From Antitrichia curtipendula (Eukaryota; Streptophyta; Bryopsida; Hypnales; Leucodontaceae), in assembly GCA_951230915.1 (NCBI GenBank), contig OX579635.1:41354001-41418000 (forward strand): DNA of 64,000 nucleotides, read 5' to 3'. Shown one piece after another: positions 1 through 11,204 of this stretch. Every line of letters starts with the position of its first letter. Within the stretch, counting starts at the first letter, position 1. Under the pieces are notes generated by a model, which saw only the letters and a list, made by a program, of their open reading frames with translations, did not search any database and was not told the origin of the DNA. A program made the translations under genes and the position numbers.

Positions 1-742
1 TGTTTCCCCTCAACATATACAACTATTCTTTTTTCAAAGCTTCAGTCTTACTAGGTATGCATGTTCTTTTCTCTTTATCGTTTAGTGCATATGAATCAGT
101 CTTGTAGGATACTGTAGAAGCGCATAATCATTGGAGAATGCACCTCCAATGATGGAACTACTTGATATGTCCATTATACAAGTTCTCTGCCATGAATCCC
201 ACGATGGTTGAAAAAAGGTCTGAGTCCAGTACAGGATCATAAAAGTCATTCAAATTTGATGAATGAAGCAACAATTTGACAGATTATCCCCAAACCATCT
301 CCTTCATGCAATACAATCATATATGCTACATGATGATTGTACTTCAATTCGGTTTGTTTGTCCCACTTTCTCCCGGATGAAGCTGGTAGCATGACTATAA
401 ACACCAAAGGTTCAAAACTGTGTTCTCACTAACTTAGAAATGTGACTTCATCCGCGAGCCCAATGTTGACCCAACTCTTGAACTCCACTAAACTCTTGAA
501 TGTTCAAAAAGAAGTTACTTCTTGTCAAGTAGGCCCAAAAGCATGCCTTTCACCAAAGCCTAAACCCTAATTTTAGTTTCAAATCTGAATCATGAATCTT
601 CTATTTATTTCATTTTTTTTAATCCATTCTTGATAGTTCGGCATCCATGTTCTCATACCTTTTTTTGGGGGGGGGGTAAGGCTCTCATGTTCTTTCATCC
701 CATTTTATAACCCTAAACCCTAAGAAATTTACATCCAAGTTT
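1..742. other. AT-rich sequence, no gene seen
   Basis: I find no convincing coding exon or transposon terminus here. A short G run lies near 665-677. The stretch may be flanking or repeat-derived DNA. Confidence 0.4.
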
Positions 743-842
743 TTGGCAACCAAAGATTCCTTTCTCAAACCATATGAAGCCATTGTTTCCAATTCTTTGA
801 ACTCAGTCACGCTATTGAATTTTTTGGTTCATTTTATAAGCA

Positions 843-1095
843 TTTTTTCATCCACTTGTTCATCCACTTATTCATCCACTCATTCATCCACTCATTCATC
901 CACTCATTCATCCACTTTCTGTTTGCCTTTTACATCCACTTTTACCCTAAACTTTTTCATCCACTTGTTCATCCACTTTCTATTTGCCTTTTCCATCCAC
1001 TTTTTCATTCACTTGTTCATCCATTTCTGTTTGTCTTTTACATCCACTTTTTCATGCACTTCTTCTTCAACTTCTTCATCCACTTTTTCATCCAA
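843..1095 (+). repeat. Degenerate TTCATCCACT tandem repeat
   Basis: The 10-mer TTCATCCACT is nearly head-to-tail at about 845-920 (with T/A/C variants such as TTCATCCACTTG), then continues at wider spacing, separated by T-rich spacers (TTTCTGTTTGCCTTT), to about 1095. Open frames of 121 and 168 codons across it (Ser/Thr-rich or Phe/His-rich) are products of the repeat, not genes. Confidence 0.75.
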
Positions 1096-1272
1096 TATAA
1101 AAAAATAAACCTTGAACTTTTTCATAAATTTTCATCCGTTTTTTATTTTATTAATTCTCAAAAATTATATTGTAGTTCTAAAATTGTTGCTCCACGCTCA
1201 TCAATTCCCGCTTTCCGCTCGCCACTCGCTGCTCTACGCTCGTATACCAGCATTCCCCGCTTTGTGGATATA

Positions 1273-1494
1273 CACTACAAGAGAAATGGGTGTTTTAAGT
1301 GTGTTTTTAAATATAGTCCTAGAGATAAGATATTAAATACTGACCTTTATGGAGATTTTTAGTAAAAATTTAATAGAAATACATGTATTTTTAGTAAATT
1401 TTTACTAAAAATCTCCATAAAGGTCAGTACTTAATATCTTATCTCTAGGACTATATTTAAAAACACACTTAAAACACCCATTTCTCTTGTAGTG
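1273..1494. mobile_element. Palindromic CACTA-type MITE, copy 1 (TSD ATA)
   Basis: A 222-bp near-perfect hairpin opens with CACTACAAGAGAAATGGGTG and closes with its reverse complement CACCCATTTCTCTTGTAGTG. The trinucleotide ATA lies directly outside both ends (1270-1272 and 1495-1497), a 3-bp target-site duplication as expected for CACTA (En/Spm) elements. Almost the whole length is inverted repeat, leaving a short loop near 1375-1390. There is no coding capacity, so it depends on an autonomous partner not seen here. The high arm identity suggests fairly recent movement, and a transcript through it would form a long hairpin. Confidence 0.88.
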
Positions 1495-1497
1495 ATA

Positions 1498-2289
1498 TAA
1501 GTTTTATTTCAATTGGTGCTTGGGAGAAAAAATTATGGTACAATAAGCCAAAAATGGAGGTTGGCGGGCAACACAAAAAAATCACAAAATGTAAAAAAGA
1601 AACAATTTTTTTTTCTTCCTAAAACTATATATTGTTGTCTACATTTGAAGCTTTGATTCATTCTATTTGGACTAGTGATGAAAGAGTTATGGACAATCTT
1701 AGTTTTTTGGGCAATCTAAGCATCTTCTTGAAAAAATAACTTATAGGATTCATTTTTCAATGCAATTTTTACAATCTCCCCCAAAAGACTGTTAGACAAG
1801 GTTGTATTTTTTTGCTAGAACAATCTCACCTTTAGGATTATTGTATTTCAATTTCATCTTAGAGTTATTAACGGTTTATTTTTCCCCTCAATCTTGAACC
1901 GACTTTTACTTAGCAATTTTTTAATGAGTAAAAATTAAGTGTTTTTTTCTTGAATTTTTTTTTCTAGATTCTCCACTCAAGCATTCGACATAAAAACTTA
2001 GAAAATCAAAATTGGTAGTACAAAAAACTTAAGTTAAAAAGATTCAAAGCCAAAAAAACTAGTCAAGCAAGGTGCAAAAAAACTTGTTTTCTTCACTTAG
2101 GATGCAAATATCTTGCAATCTATGCAGTCAAAGATTGTGAAATTTCTTGCATACATTCTTATACTAGTCTAATATAACATCCTACAGTTAGAAATGCAAA
2201 AAAAAAAATTTTAAAGTTTTTACGTTTCGCAATATAAGTGGTGGTTTTGAGTGTTTTTTGATGGAGAAAAGGCCTCAATCTTTTAGAAG
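1498..2289 (-). mobile_element. TTAA-bounded MITE, truncated copy
   Basis: This segment closely resembles 44690-45301 in the same orientation and 13669-14481 in the opposite one. Shared landmarks include GTTATGGACAATCTTAG, CTTGAAAAAATAACTTATAGG and GATGGAGAAAAGGCCTC. Its right end reads CTTTTAGAAG followed by TTAA (2290-2293). The left end is missing and abuts the CACTA MITE. Confidence 0.6.
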
Positions 2290-2512
2290 TTAAGAAGATT
2301 CTTGAAGACATCAAGCATGACATGGTCTTCTAACATCATTAAAAGTCACCATGAGGCTGCCATGTTAGCACCAATGGGGTACGTAGTACTTGGTGTAATT
2401 TTTTCTCATCCGTCCAACTTGTGACGTAGCATGCCACACCTTTATAGCATCAAAAAAAATTATTCTGTTTTTCACAAGTCTTCTAAGACATCTACACATT
2501 TTTTGAGACATA

Positions 2513-2732
2513 CATTACAAGTGAAGTGTTTTAAGTGAGTTTTAAAATATAGTCCTAGAAATAAGATTATAAGTATTGACCTTTAAGAAGATTTTTAGTA
2601 CAATTTTATTGAAAACACATATATTTCTAGTGTGAATATTTACTAAAAATCTCGTTAAAGGTCATTACTTATAATCTTATATCTAAGACTATACTTTAAA
2701 ACTCACCTAAAACACCCCTTTCTTTTATAGTG
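2513..2732. mobile_element. Palindromic CACTA-type MITE, copy 2 (decayed)
   Basis: This copy has the same layout and internal sequence (TATAGTCCTAGA, GACCTTTAAGAAGATTTTTAG) as the copies at 1273 and 5342. The ends have drifted to CATTACAAG and TATAGTG. The flanking triplets ATA and GTA no longer match, so this looks older. Confidence 0.75.
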
Positions 2733-3812
2733 GTAAGGTCAAATGTCCAGATGTTTTTGTGACATCAACTTAATTGTTTACTAAAACGTCTAGATGTTTT
2801 CTAAATGTCAATTACTACGTCTAGATGTTTTTAGAGACATCAAATACAACATTTAGATGTTTTTTTAGACATCAATTGAGACAACATTGTGTTCATATAC
2901 TATATCCAATATACCATGCACAATATGACATATACAATACATCATATTTTATAATTTGTCAGATGGCTTGAAAAGTCACTTATTGTGAGTATATAAAATG
3001 AGAAGACAAACTTTTTATACAAGTGTAGGGGGTAGGATGTGTAACAAACCATATGGGATATGTAAAACATAGGATTTGTATTAAAAATAGAATTTTGAAG
3101 ATGAACATTATATTGTCCCAATTGATGTTTAGAAAAACATCTAGATGTCTTAGTTGACATTTCAGAAAACATTTGAATGTCTCAATTGACATTTCAAAAC
3201 ACATCTACACGTCTCAATTGAGGTCGCAAAAAATTTTAGGACATTGTAGTTGACTTTCAGCTTGATGTCCCAAAAAACATCAGGACATTCCGACATTGTA
3301 ATTGACTTCCAACTTGATGTTGTAAAAAACATTTGGACATTGCAATTGATGTTTTAAAAAAACAGTGTTAAAGTTTACATATGGTGTCAAAGTGTGTTGA
3401 TGTGGCATGCCATGTCAACGTACTTGGATGTCACATTAAGTGCCACTTTTTTTTTTTTGCCAAAGTATGCCATGCGGTTGCCTTTCCTTTCCTTTTTTAA
3501 CATGTGATCAACGTTTTGACTCTGCCCCAATAACTTCCAAAAACTTACCCACAATGAAATCATTACACTTTGACAATGTGAAATTGTCACATTTTTTTGG
3601 ATGTCACCAAAAACTATATTTTATCAAATGTCACACAGAACATACTTCTTTTTTCTACTGTAACATTGTTTTCCCACTAACATCCACACATTCTCTACGT
3701 TGTCCACCACAATTTTATTGCCCATTGCCTCAAAGTCTTTGAAGTCTTTCTGTCTGCAAAAACATGCCGCGCTTTTGTCTAATGTCACAAAAAATGTGGG
3801 TTTCTTCTAGTG
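2733..3812. repeat. Decayed CACTA-related element rich in ACATCTAGATGT motifs
   Basis: The right end TTTCTTCTAGTG (3801-3812) is a CACTA-type terminus. The interior shares a block (ACAAACCATATGGGATATGT near 3045) with the element at 30383-31578, which has ACAATCCATATGGAATATGT. Between 2745 and 3360 the motif GACATC...AGATGTTTT recurs in both orientations. I could not find the left end, and ORFs inside are short and unconvincing. Confidence 0.45.
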
Positions 3813-4339
3813 ACGTTTGGAGACTCCTCTTCTTTACTTTTATAATTATTATCATTTCTACATGAATTGGTGACAAACAATGAAAATAAGATATTCTATC
3901 AAAAAATTGATGAAATATGTAAGAAAGTGGATGCAACATGAGCACCTAAATTATCCTTCTTATGCTCTCTAATGTCTATTGTAAGTATATTTTTATCTTG
4001 TAAATTTTCAAATGACTAAACCAAAATCAAGTGCAATCCAACAACACCAAGAGATTTCATCAAATTGTAAGGTTTCATTGAGATGGTGTTAAAATGTGAT
4101 TTGGGTTTAGCATGAACAAATGAATGAAACTTTTTGTAGATAAGAATATAGTAGATAAAATTGTGATTTTTCATTTAAAAGAAGTCTAATAATCTATAAT
4201 GCCCAAAATATTTGGCTCGTGCAGAAATTTTAGAAAGAAAAGGGTTCTTTATGGGGTTCCTTAGATCTAAATATAGGTTTAAACCTAATTCTAATAACAT
4301 CAATTTTGTACTTGCACATATTATAGTATAGCCACTTAA

Positions 4340-4560
4340 TCCCTAAAGGATTGGGGGTGATTTTTAAAAAAATATCCAAAACTGTCACTTCTAGTGCATT
4401 GAGCATAATCAAAACTTAAAAACATTTTTCAAACTCGCAACTATACAAATTTGTTCTAAACTATTATAGAAATTTGTAGAAATAAATTCAGCTTATTTGA
4501 CCCTATAGATTGTGAGATCTTAACATTTGAAGTAAGAAGAAAAGAAATTTTAGGTCTTGT
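4340..4560. mobile_element. Left part of a TTAA-bounded element
   Basis: TTAA (4336-4339) is followed by TCCCTAAAGGATTGGGG, matching the left terminus of the TTAA family. The next sequence (ACTGTCACTTCTAGTGCATT) resembles the first 100 bp of the copy at 13669. The right end was not found, so the 4560 boundary is arbitrary. Confidence 0.4.
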
Positions 4561-5073
4561 CTAATAGGGTCAACATAGTTTGAATCAACTTTGTGGAGAA
4601 GGAAGCACTATCCAACTTTGGGAACCTAGACCATTAGATAAATAAATAAATAAATAATAATGATTTAAATAAAATAAAATATAGTTTCAAACAGCATAAG
4701 AAAAATATATTTATATAAATTAAAGGCAAACATTCTTAAGCCAAATTTTCAAAGAGACAAATTCAAATACAAGTTATTCCAATTATCACAATTATGATTG
4801 AATGAAGTATTAATGAGCAATTGGAAGTGATGAGAAATGATAAAAAATGACCGATTGTGAAAAGAGCCGCCAGGGAGATTGAACTTGATTGGTAGGGTTG
4901 TTGAGAAAGGTGGCTGAAGACAAGACAACGAATCTTTCAATTCTAATTGGAAAACATTGAATGACGGTGGCGTGCTGGGCTTTCTTTTTGCAAGTTTGGT
5001 ACCAATGCAAATCCCAAAATAGAAGGTGGCTGAATTTGTGGAAAAAAACCAATCCGCGGAATGAGCTGGTTTT

Positions 5074-6308
5074 GTGAGAGGAAAACAATTGAAACTTCCA
5101 GTGGAGGTGGTGAGTAAAGCGTTGAAATTACCTAAGGGTGGAGTTTCTTGGATAAGTTTGAGTGAAGAGAGTTACCCAATTGGCAAGTGTTTTTCAACAC
5201 CAGCTAGATTACCATCAAAGGAACAACGAAAGGAGACCCCAAAGAAGATTTCAAATTCCCAATTGACGCATGAGTGGAAAAAAATGGTGGAATTTGTGCA
5301 ATGTTGGCTTTTCTGGATTTGGATACTGATTGGGTTGCATTCACTACAAGAAAAAGGGGTGTTTTAAGTATAGTCCTAGAGATAACATTTTAAGTAATGA
5401 CCTTTTTAGAAGATTTTTAGTAAGAATTTACAAGATATTTGTGTCTTTCTAGTAAAATTCTTCTAGAAAGGCACAAATATCTTGTAAATTCTTACTGAAA
5501 ATCTTCTAAAAAGGTCATTACTTAAAATGTTATTTCTAGGACTATACTTAAAACACCCTTTTCTCTTGTAGTGATTGGAAGTAGTGGTGGTGGTGGTGGC
5601 GTTTTTTTGGAGGGGCATTGTAATCAATTGGGCAAAGTTGGTTGCAAGGAAGCTTCACCAATTGGTAGAGAATGTCAAACTTGATCCGATTGATTCAAAG
5701 AAGATTTTTGCGGGGGTTATTATCATACAAAGATCTTTGATGCAACTGAGTCAATTGTTGCAGCAGTGAAGGCTGAGGATGAGACCACATAAGATCAATT
5801 GGTAGAAGCACCAGTGACACAAGTGTTGCAGGGACCAAAGTTTTATCAAAAGATGGTACATGAAGCAAATCAATTAGCAAAATTATAAGCGCACCCTATA
5901 GTTTTTGAGGACTATAGGCGTATGAAGCAGTAGGTGGAGCTTTTACAAACTCAAAATCAATTGATGCAAATTTAGAACACTCGATTGAAGAACAACAATA
6001 CATCTGAGCTATGTCAGCAGGTGGAAGACCTTAGTGCTCAATTGGAGAATTGCCAGAAAGAGGAAGTAGTACAAAAGAAGAATTTTTCAAATTTTAACAC
6101 CAAACTGGTTAACACCCGATTGGATGGGGAGACTCAAAAGCGTCAAATTGAAGAGTCAACTAGTTGGTTGCAAGAAGTGGAGAGGGAGCATGATTCAATG
6201 ATGGAGCAACTTGCCAATCGAAAAGGAAAAATAGTTGTGATTGTAGGGGAACAAGCAAAAGGCCTATTGGCATTATTGTCATATGTTCCACCTACACACA
6301 ATTTGAAG
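5074..6308 (+). pseudogene. Coding-like relic, unrecognised, upstream part
   Basis: Long open stretches with plausible codon content lie here on the plus strand: 5074-5340 (begins MRGKQLKLPVEVV) and 5985-6308, which encodes a charged, probably coiled-coil region (VEDLSAQLENCQKEEVVQ). Between them, 5700-5980 reads coherently but contains several in-frame stops. The frame running into 6308 (...PPTHNLK) is cut by the hAT element and resumes after it at 9510 (RAYTYNR). I recognise no domain. It could be a decayed host gene or the interior of a large transposon. A CACTA MITE at 5342 also interrupts it. Confidence 0.4.
5342..5573. mobile_element. Palindromic CACTA-type MITE, copy 3 (TSD ATT)
   Basis: A 232-bp hairpin opens with CACTACAAGAAAAAGGGGTG and closes with CACCCTTTTCTCTTGTAGTG. 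The triplet ATT flanks both ends (5339-5341 and 5574-5576), a clean 3-bp duplication. It shares its interior with the copies at 1273 and 2513, and sits inside the CAATTGG domain and coding-like relic. Confidence 0.88.
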
Positions 6309-6519
6309 CAGGGTTGTCTTGTCGGACAGGTTTTCAGGTTTCGGTGACGTATTAGACGTGTCGCGTTGCGTGTCGTATATGACATGTGTCGAATATAGGC
6401 GACAAATGTGTCGCAAAAAAATTTAGGGTTTTGAAGTTTTTTACCCCATGGTAAATGGATTTGTCCTACGTGTCTGGTTGTCTGCAGTGATGTGGAAAGA
6501 TAGAACCACGTCAGCTTGG

Positions 6520-7440
6520 GCGACTGCGGGTTAGGGCGTGTGGGGGTCGGGGTAGGGCGACCGCGGGTCCAAGAACCAGGGCGACTGCAGCTTCAGGAAG
6601 TGGGGCGACTTCGGATCTGTATGGTTGACTGCGGGTCCAAAGTCTATGGGCGACCGCGGGTGGGGGGATAGATTGGGCGACTGCGGGTACCCAATGCCTG
6701 GCTGACTGCGGCTGCGTGTCAGGGACGACTGCGGATATAAGGGCGACCTTGCCTTAGGCGACCGCGGGTAAAAAGAGTCCTTTTCTGCCCAAATGAAGGA
6801 ATGGAGGAGACTTCGGGTCTTGGGCAACCTCGGGTAGTCCCACCACCACCCGAGGTCGCCCAAGACAAGAAGTCACCCTAAAAGGTCGCCCAAGACAAGA
6901 GGTCGCCTACCCGCAGTCGTCTAGATCCGAAATCGCTCCTTAAACACAAAATTTGACCAATTTTGAGACAAAGACAAAAAAATGGCTCCCACAGTCGGGT
7001 GGAGATAGACCCTCTCTTCCTTCCCAAATAGGGGGTCATTGGAGAACTCGGGTCATGGGCGACCTTGAGTAGGGAGAGTCCTTTTCTGCCCAAATGAAGG
7101 AATGGAGGAGACTTCGGGTCCAGGAGGGAGAAATTCAAGTTTCAAATTCCATGAATTTGGAGGCCTGGGCAACCGTGGGTGGGGCAACTACGGATCCGCG
7201 AGGGAGGGAAAATTCAAGTTTCAAATTCCTAGAATCCAAGGTAGGGGCGACCGCGGGTGGGGCAACCTCGGGTCCAGGAAGGAAGGAAATTCAAGTTTGA
7301 AATTCATGGAATCCAAGGCAGGGGCGACCGCGGGTGGGGCGACCGCGGATTCAAGAAGGAGGGAAATTCAAGTTTGAAATTCATGGAATCCAAGACATGG
7401 TGACCATGGGTAGAGAGATCAAAACCTTTCACTTCCTAAA
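6520..7440. repeat. GGCGACCGCGGGT motif array inside the hAT element
   Basis: Variants of GGGCGACTGCGGGT or GGCGACCGCGGGT occur every 20-40 bp. The reverse complement ACCCGCAGTCGCC appears in 6840-6930 and again in 9115-9310. From about 7130 to 7400 the motif lies in a tandem repeat of roughly 78 bp (four units, each with ATTCAAGTTT(C/G)AAATTC). Short Gly- and Arg-rich ORFs here are repeat by-products. Confidence 0.8.
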
Positions 7441-7839
7441 TCTGATTTTGGATGCTCATGGTACATTTTGAAATGAATTTTGAGAAAAACATGTCAACTA
7501 CCACAATTAAGAATTTAGTAAGGTTCTACAAGACTTTTAAGCTTTTTCTTCACCAAAATGTGGAAGATAGGCCATGTGGGGTCGAATGGATGGAGGTTAG
7601 TGAATCTATTCCTCATTTTATTACTTTCTCCTCCACCATTCATTTTAGTCATGTACCATTTGCTTCATTTTATTCATAATTACATATAAGGGGAAAGGCC
7701 GTTGAATTGAAAAAAATTCACAATGAAAAATAAAACATGGATGTCACTTTTATATATTTAGGTGACTTCTTCATAAAGAAGCAAAAGAAGTGGGATTACA
7801 TAACTCTAGGCATGGCATACACAATTAATAAACTTGATA

Positions 7840-7880
7840 TTAGGGTTTAGGGTTTAGAGTTTAGGGTTTAGGGTTTGGGA
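7840..7880 (+). repeat. Interstitial telomere-type repeat (TTTAGGG)n
   Basis: About five tandem TTTAGGG units, one mutated to TTTAGAG, occur at 7842-7878. This is the Arabidopsis-type plant telomere repeat. It lies inside the hAT element, so it is internal, not a chromosome end. Confidence 0.8.
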
Positions 7881-8282
7881 AGACCTTTTACATTGCACCA
7901 AATTATAATTCACTATTGGCATTGTATTACTTTGCTATTCACTTGTACATGCCTTAGGCCTTTCAGCTAGATGTTCAATGGACAATTGTCCTTTAGGGAT
8001 TTATGCTATCATTTTGGAATGCAATTTCAACAAATCGGCTTGTCAAAGGATTTAATTTTGTTATTACAATTATTTTACAATTGGATTATTGTATTTTGAT
8101 TTCATCTTCAGCTATTATCCATTTTGATTTAAATTTAATCTTGAGCCAACTTATATTTAACATTTTTTCTAGAAATAAACGTGAAGTGATTTTTACTTCA
8201 AGTAGTTGGTATTCATGTAGAAGAAAGTAAATGACCAATCTTCTATAGAAGAATTCATGGACACGGAAATTAGATTTAAACA

Positions 8283-8585
8283 ATGAATACAAATATAGTA
8301 CAAAAGGTCAAGCCAAGAGGTGAAGAGACTTTTTCTTTCTGCCCAAACAGAGGAATACTGGAGACTTCGGGTGTTGGGCGACCGCGGGTGGGGATAGACC
8401 CTCTCTTCTTTCCCAAATGGAGGGTCATTGGATTACTCGGGTCATGGCTGACCTTGGGTGTGGGGCGACCGCGGGTAGGGAGAGGGTCTTTCTGCCCAAA
8501 TGAAGGAATGGAGGAGACTTCGGGTCTTGGGTGACCTCGGATGGGGATAGACCCTCTCTTCCTACCCGCGGTCTCAAAATTGGTC
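8283..8585 (+). repeat. Further GGCGACCGCGGGT repeats with inverted copies
   Basis: Blocks such as CTTTCTGCCCAAA...GGAGACTTCGGGT and ATAGACCCTCTCTTC occur here and again at 6775-6815 and 7000-7110, partly inverted. They are internal duplications within the hAT element. Confidence 0.6.
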
Positions 8586-8611
8586 AAATTTTGTGTTTAA
8601 GGAGCGATTTC

Positions 8612-9115
8612 GGGTTTGGGCGACCTCGGGTGGAGGTGGGAGCCATTTCCTTGTCTTTGTCTCAAATTTGGTCAAATTTTGTGTTTAAGGAGCGATTTCA
8701 GGTCTAGGCGACTGCGGGTAGGTGACCTCTTGTCTTGGGCGACCTTGGGTGGTGGTGGGAGCCATTCTTTTGTCTTTGTCTCAAAATTGGTCAAATTTTG
8801 TGTTTAAGGAGAGATTTTGGGTCTAGGCGACTGCGGGTAGGCGAACTCTTGTCTTGGGCGACCTCGGGTGGTGGTGGGAGCCATTCTTTTGTCTTTGTCT
8901 CAAAATTGGTCAAATTTTGTGTTTAAGGAGCGATTTCGGGTCTAGGCGACTGCGGGTAGGCGACCTCTTGTCTTGGGCGACCTCAGATGGTGGTGGGAGC
9001 CATTCTTTTGTCTTTGTCTCAAGATTGGTCAAATTTTGTGTTTAAGGAGCGATTTTGGGTCTAGGCGACTGCGGGTAGGCGACCTCTTGTCTTGGGCGAC
9101 TGCGGGTCCAAAAGT
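8612..9115 (+). repeat. 119-bp tandem repeat, about four units
   Basis: Units begin near 8616, 8735, 8854 and 8973, exactly 119 bp apart. Each contains GGGAGCCATTCTTTTGTC (the first reads CCATTTCCTTGTC), GGTCAAATTTTGTGTTTAAG and GGTCTAGGCGACTGCGGGT. One inverted unit sits at about 6845-6980. The 63-codon ORFs recurring at this period are repeat artefacts. Confidence 0.9.
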
Positions 9116-9509
9116 CTACCCGAAGTCGCCTCAGCCGCGGTCTCCCTTATCCGCATTCTCCCATACCCATGTTCTTCTACCCGCAGTCGCCTACACCCGT
9201 GTTCTCCTATCCGCGGTCGCCCCCACCCGAGGTTGCCTCAACCCGAGGTCGCCCGTACAGGAAGTCACCCCTACCCGCGGTCGCTGTGTACCCGAAGTCG
9301 CCCGTCCACGTCACACCTGCATGCGCCCCTAAAATGTGCTACGCAAACGCCACATGGCATCCACGTGGCTTAGGTAAAAGGGGGGTAATTTATTAAAAAG
9401 TCAAAGGTAAATTTGACTTTATGTGACGTCGCGGAGGGTCTACTAGATGTCGCGTGATGTCTATCTGTCGCGATGTCGCCAGGTTGCACAGAACAATCCT
9501 GATTTGAAG

Positions 9510-11204
9510 CGAGCCTACACATACAATCGGTAGGTATTTTTTTTTATAGCTAAATTATCATTATATCAATGCTTTTCAGTCTCTGATTTTCAAGCTGTGT
9601 GGGAGTTGGATGATGTAATTAAGCAAGAAGATTTATTGTTAGAAATCATTGTCTGTGGTGATTTTTTCTTAGAAGATTATGTCTCAGCTTATTAGTTGAT
9701 TGGTAATATTGGAGCGCGGTTGCTTCGCTACTATCACCAATTGAAGGAAGTACAATTAGAGTGTCATTGATTGGAAGTAGAATGTGCAGAGCAATTGAGA
9801 GAGCCAAAGTGTACTGATTGGGAGAAAATAGAAGCAACCCAATTGGCAACCAATTGGATGCACTGTCCTATTGAGGAGTGGCAATTGGTGTTATCTCAAT
9901 TCTTGAACGAATACCAATTGAAGGGTTGGCTAGTTCAAATGGTGAAGGATAATCAAGCCCGATCGGTGAGGACACAATTCTTGGATGTACATCCAAGTGA
10001 ATATTTCTATATCTATCGGGATACTAAAACCTGATTGGAGAGGTTAGTCAAAGCGCAAACTTTCTCCCATTTACTACCATTTGAGATAGATATACAAGCA
10101 ATTTTCAAAAATAAATACAATTGGCGAGTTGCTCCTGAAGTTGTAGTGGGAATGCCGTTGAATCTGGACACTTGGAGATTTGGGACAATTGGTAGTTCAA
10201 CGAATGAGCAATTTTTGGGTAAATGGAAAAATTTATTTTCTACAGTGAGTGACCAATCAAATGTTTTGCTCTAGGAAGCGTTGTTATGGATTGGAAAGGA
10301 CTATAACCATGAACAATTGGCGTTGACCAAACCAATTGAAGCTTTGATTGCGGGTGAGTCCACTCTCTGCTTGGACACTGATGAAGTGCCAGAGAAGGTG
10401 CGAGAGAATTTTGATTGGTGTTCAATTCCTCGTTGTTACAAGTGGCATACAGATGTCCAATTGGATACTGTTTGGTATAACTGGCCAGTTATCAAGGGAA
10501 AATGGGCCATTGGCAGGAGAGCGTAGCATCCTATAAGGCCATATTCGTTATAGTGAGATTTTTTGTAGATTTAGAGACAAAATGCTAGATATTGGGAAAT
10601 TCATTTAGAAAATTAGTAATTGAAACCAAAAATAAATAATGCTAAAATAGTGATTCTATAGTGAAATTTTAAAACTTGGTGTTGTTATCTATTTATAAAA
10701 CCTACTAGTAAAGAGATAAAGTGGTTTATTCTTGAGCCGAGGATTAAAATGAGACTGCGAAAAGTCACAATATAATGAATATGACCTTCTATTTCAAATT
10801 TTGGCAGTAGCATAAACACCATCAGCATCCAGTATGTTTTAGAGCAGCCATTTTTTGCAAAGCCTTGGCAAAATGGTGTCAATTCTTCAAGATTACTATC
10901 AATCCTTAATTGGGTGGTTGCATATTGCAAGATGGGGAACTTTATGCCAAACCTAAGCTACAATTGTTGTAGGAGGATGAGACTATTGGAGCTCAAGTTT
11001 ATGATGCAATTTTTACAGGGAGCTCATCACAATCTAATTGTTGATAAATACGCCAATTGGAAGGGTCCTATAGATGTGTTTCTTAACAAGGACAGAGATG
11101 GTTCTCTTAAATCGAAGCGAGCCAACTGGAGAGTACTTTCAGTGAAGTGTGATAAGACCAATTGGGAGGAGTTTTATAAAAGAGCGATGTGGACAATGTA
11201 TTAG
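9510..11204 (+). pseudogene. Coding-like relic, unrecognised, downstream part
   Basis: This continues the frame broken at 6308. The main open parts are 9780-10033 (TQLATNWMHCPIEEWQLVL), 10038-10274, 10278-10526 and 10914-11204. In-frame stops separate them. Two are TGA inside the sequence TGATTGG, where the neighbouring motif form CGATTGG would read Arg, which suits CpG deamination of methylated DNA. A possible tiny intron (GTAGGT to TTTTCAG) lies at about 9530-9580. The protein is rich in Gln-Leu, Asn-Trp and Pro-Ile because of the CAATTGG motif. No family recognised. Confidence 0.4.

Larger units (their letters stand above)
6309..9501. mobile_element. Non-autonomous hAT element (TSD ATTTGAAG)
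   Basis: The element begins CAGGGTTGTCTTGTCGGACA and ends with the imperfect inverted complement (TGTTCTGTGCAACC read from the right as CAGGATTGTTCTGTGCAACC). Both ends abut the same 8 bases, ATTTGAAG (6301-6308 and 9502-9509). An 8-bp duplication with CAGGG-type ends is diagnostic of the hAT superfamily. At 3193 bp it carries no transposase. The interior is GC-rich, in contrast to the surroundings, and packed with GGCGACCGCGGGT-like motifs in both orientations, two tandem repeats and an interstitial telomere repeat. Subterminal TGTCGC/GACGTCGC motifs near both ends could be transposase-binding sites (inference). Confidence 0.88.

Noticed and set aside
743..1362. Ser/Thr-rich and Phe/His-rich ORFs of 121 and 168 codons
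   Set aside because: Made by the TTCATCCACT repeat read in different frames; no start context, domain or exon structure.
7840..7880. Chromosome end
   Set aside because: The TTTAGGG tract is about 40 bp, contains a mutated unit, and is enclosed within a transposon, so it is interstitial.
8616..9396. Series of 63-119-codon ORFs with WWEPFFCLCLKIGQ repeats
   Set aside because: Their 119-bp period equals the tandem repeat unit inside the hAT element; not a repeat protein.
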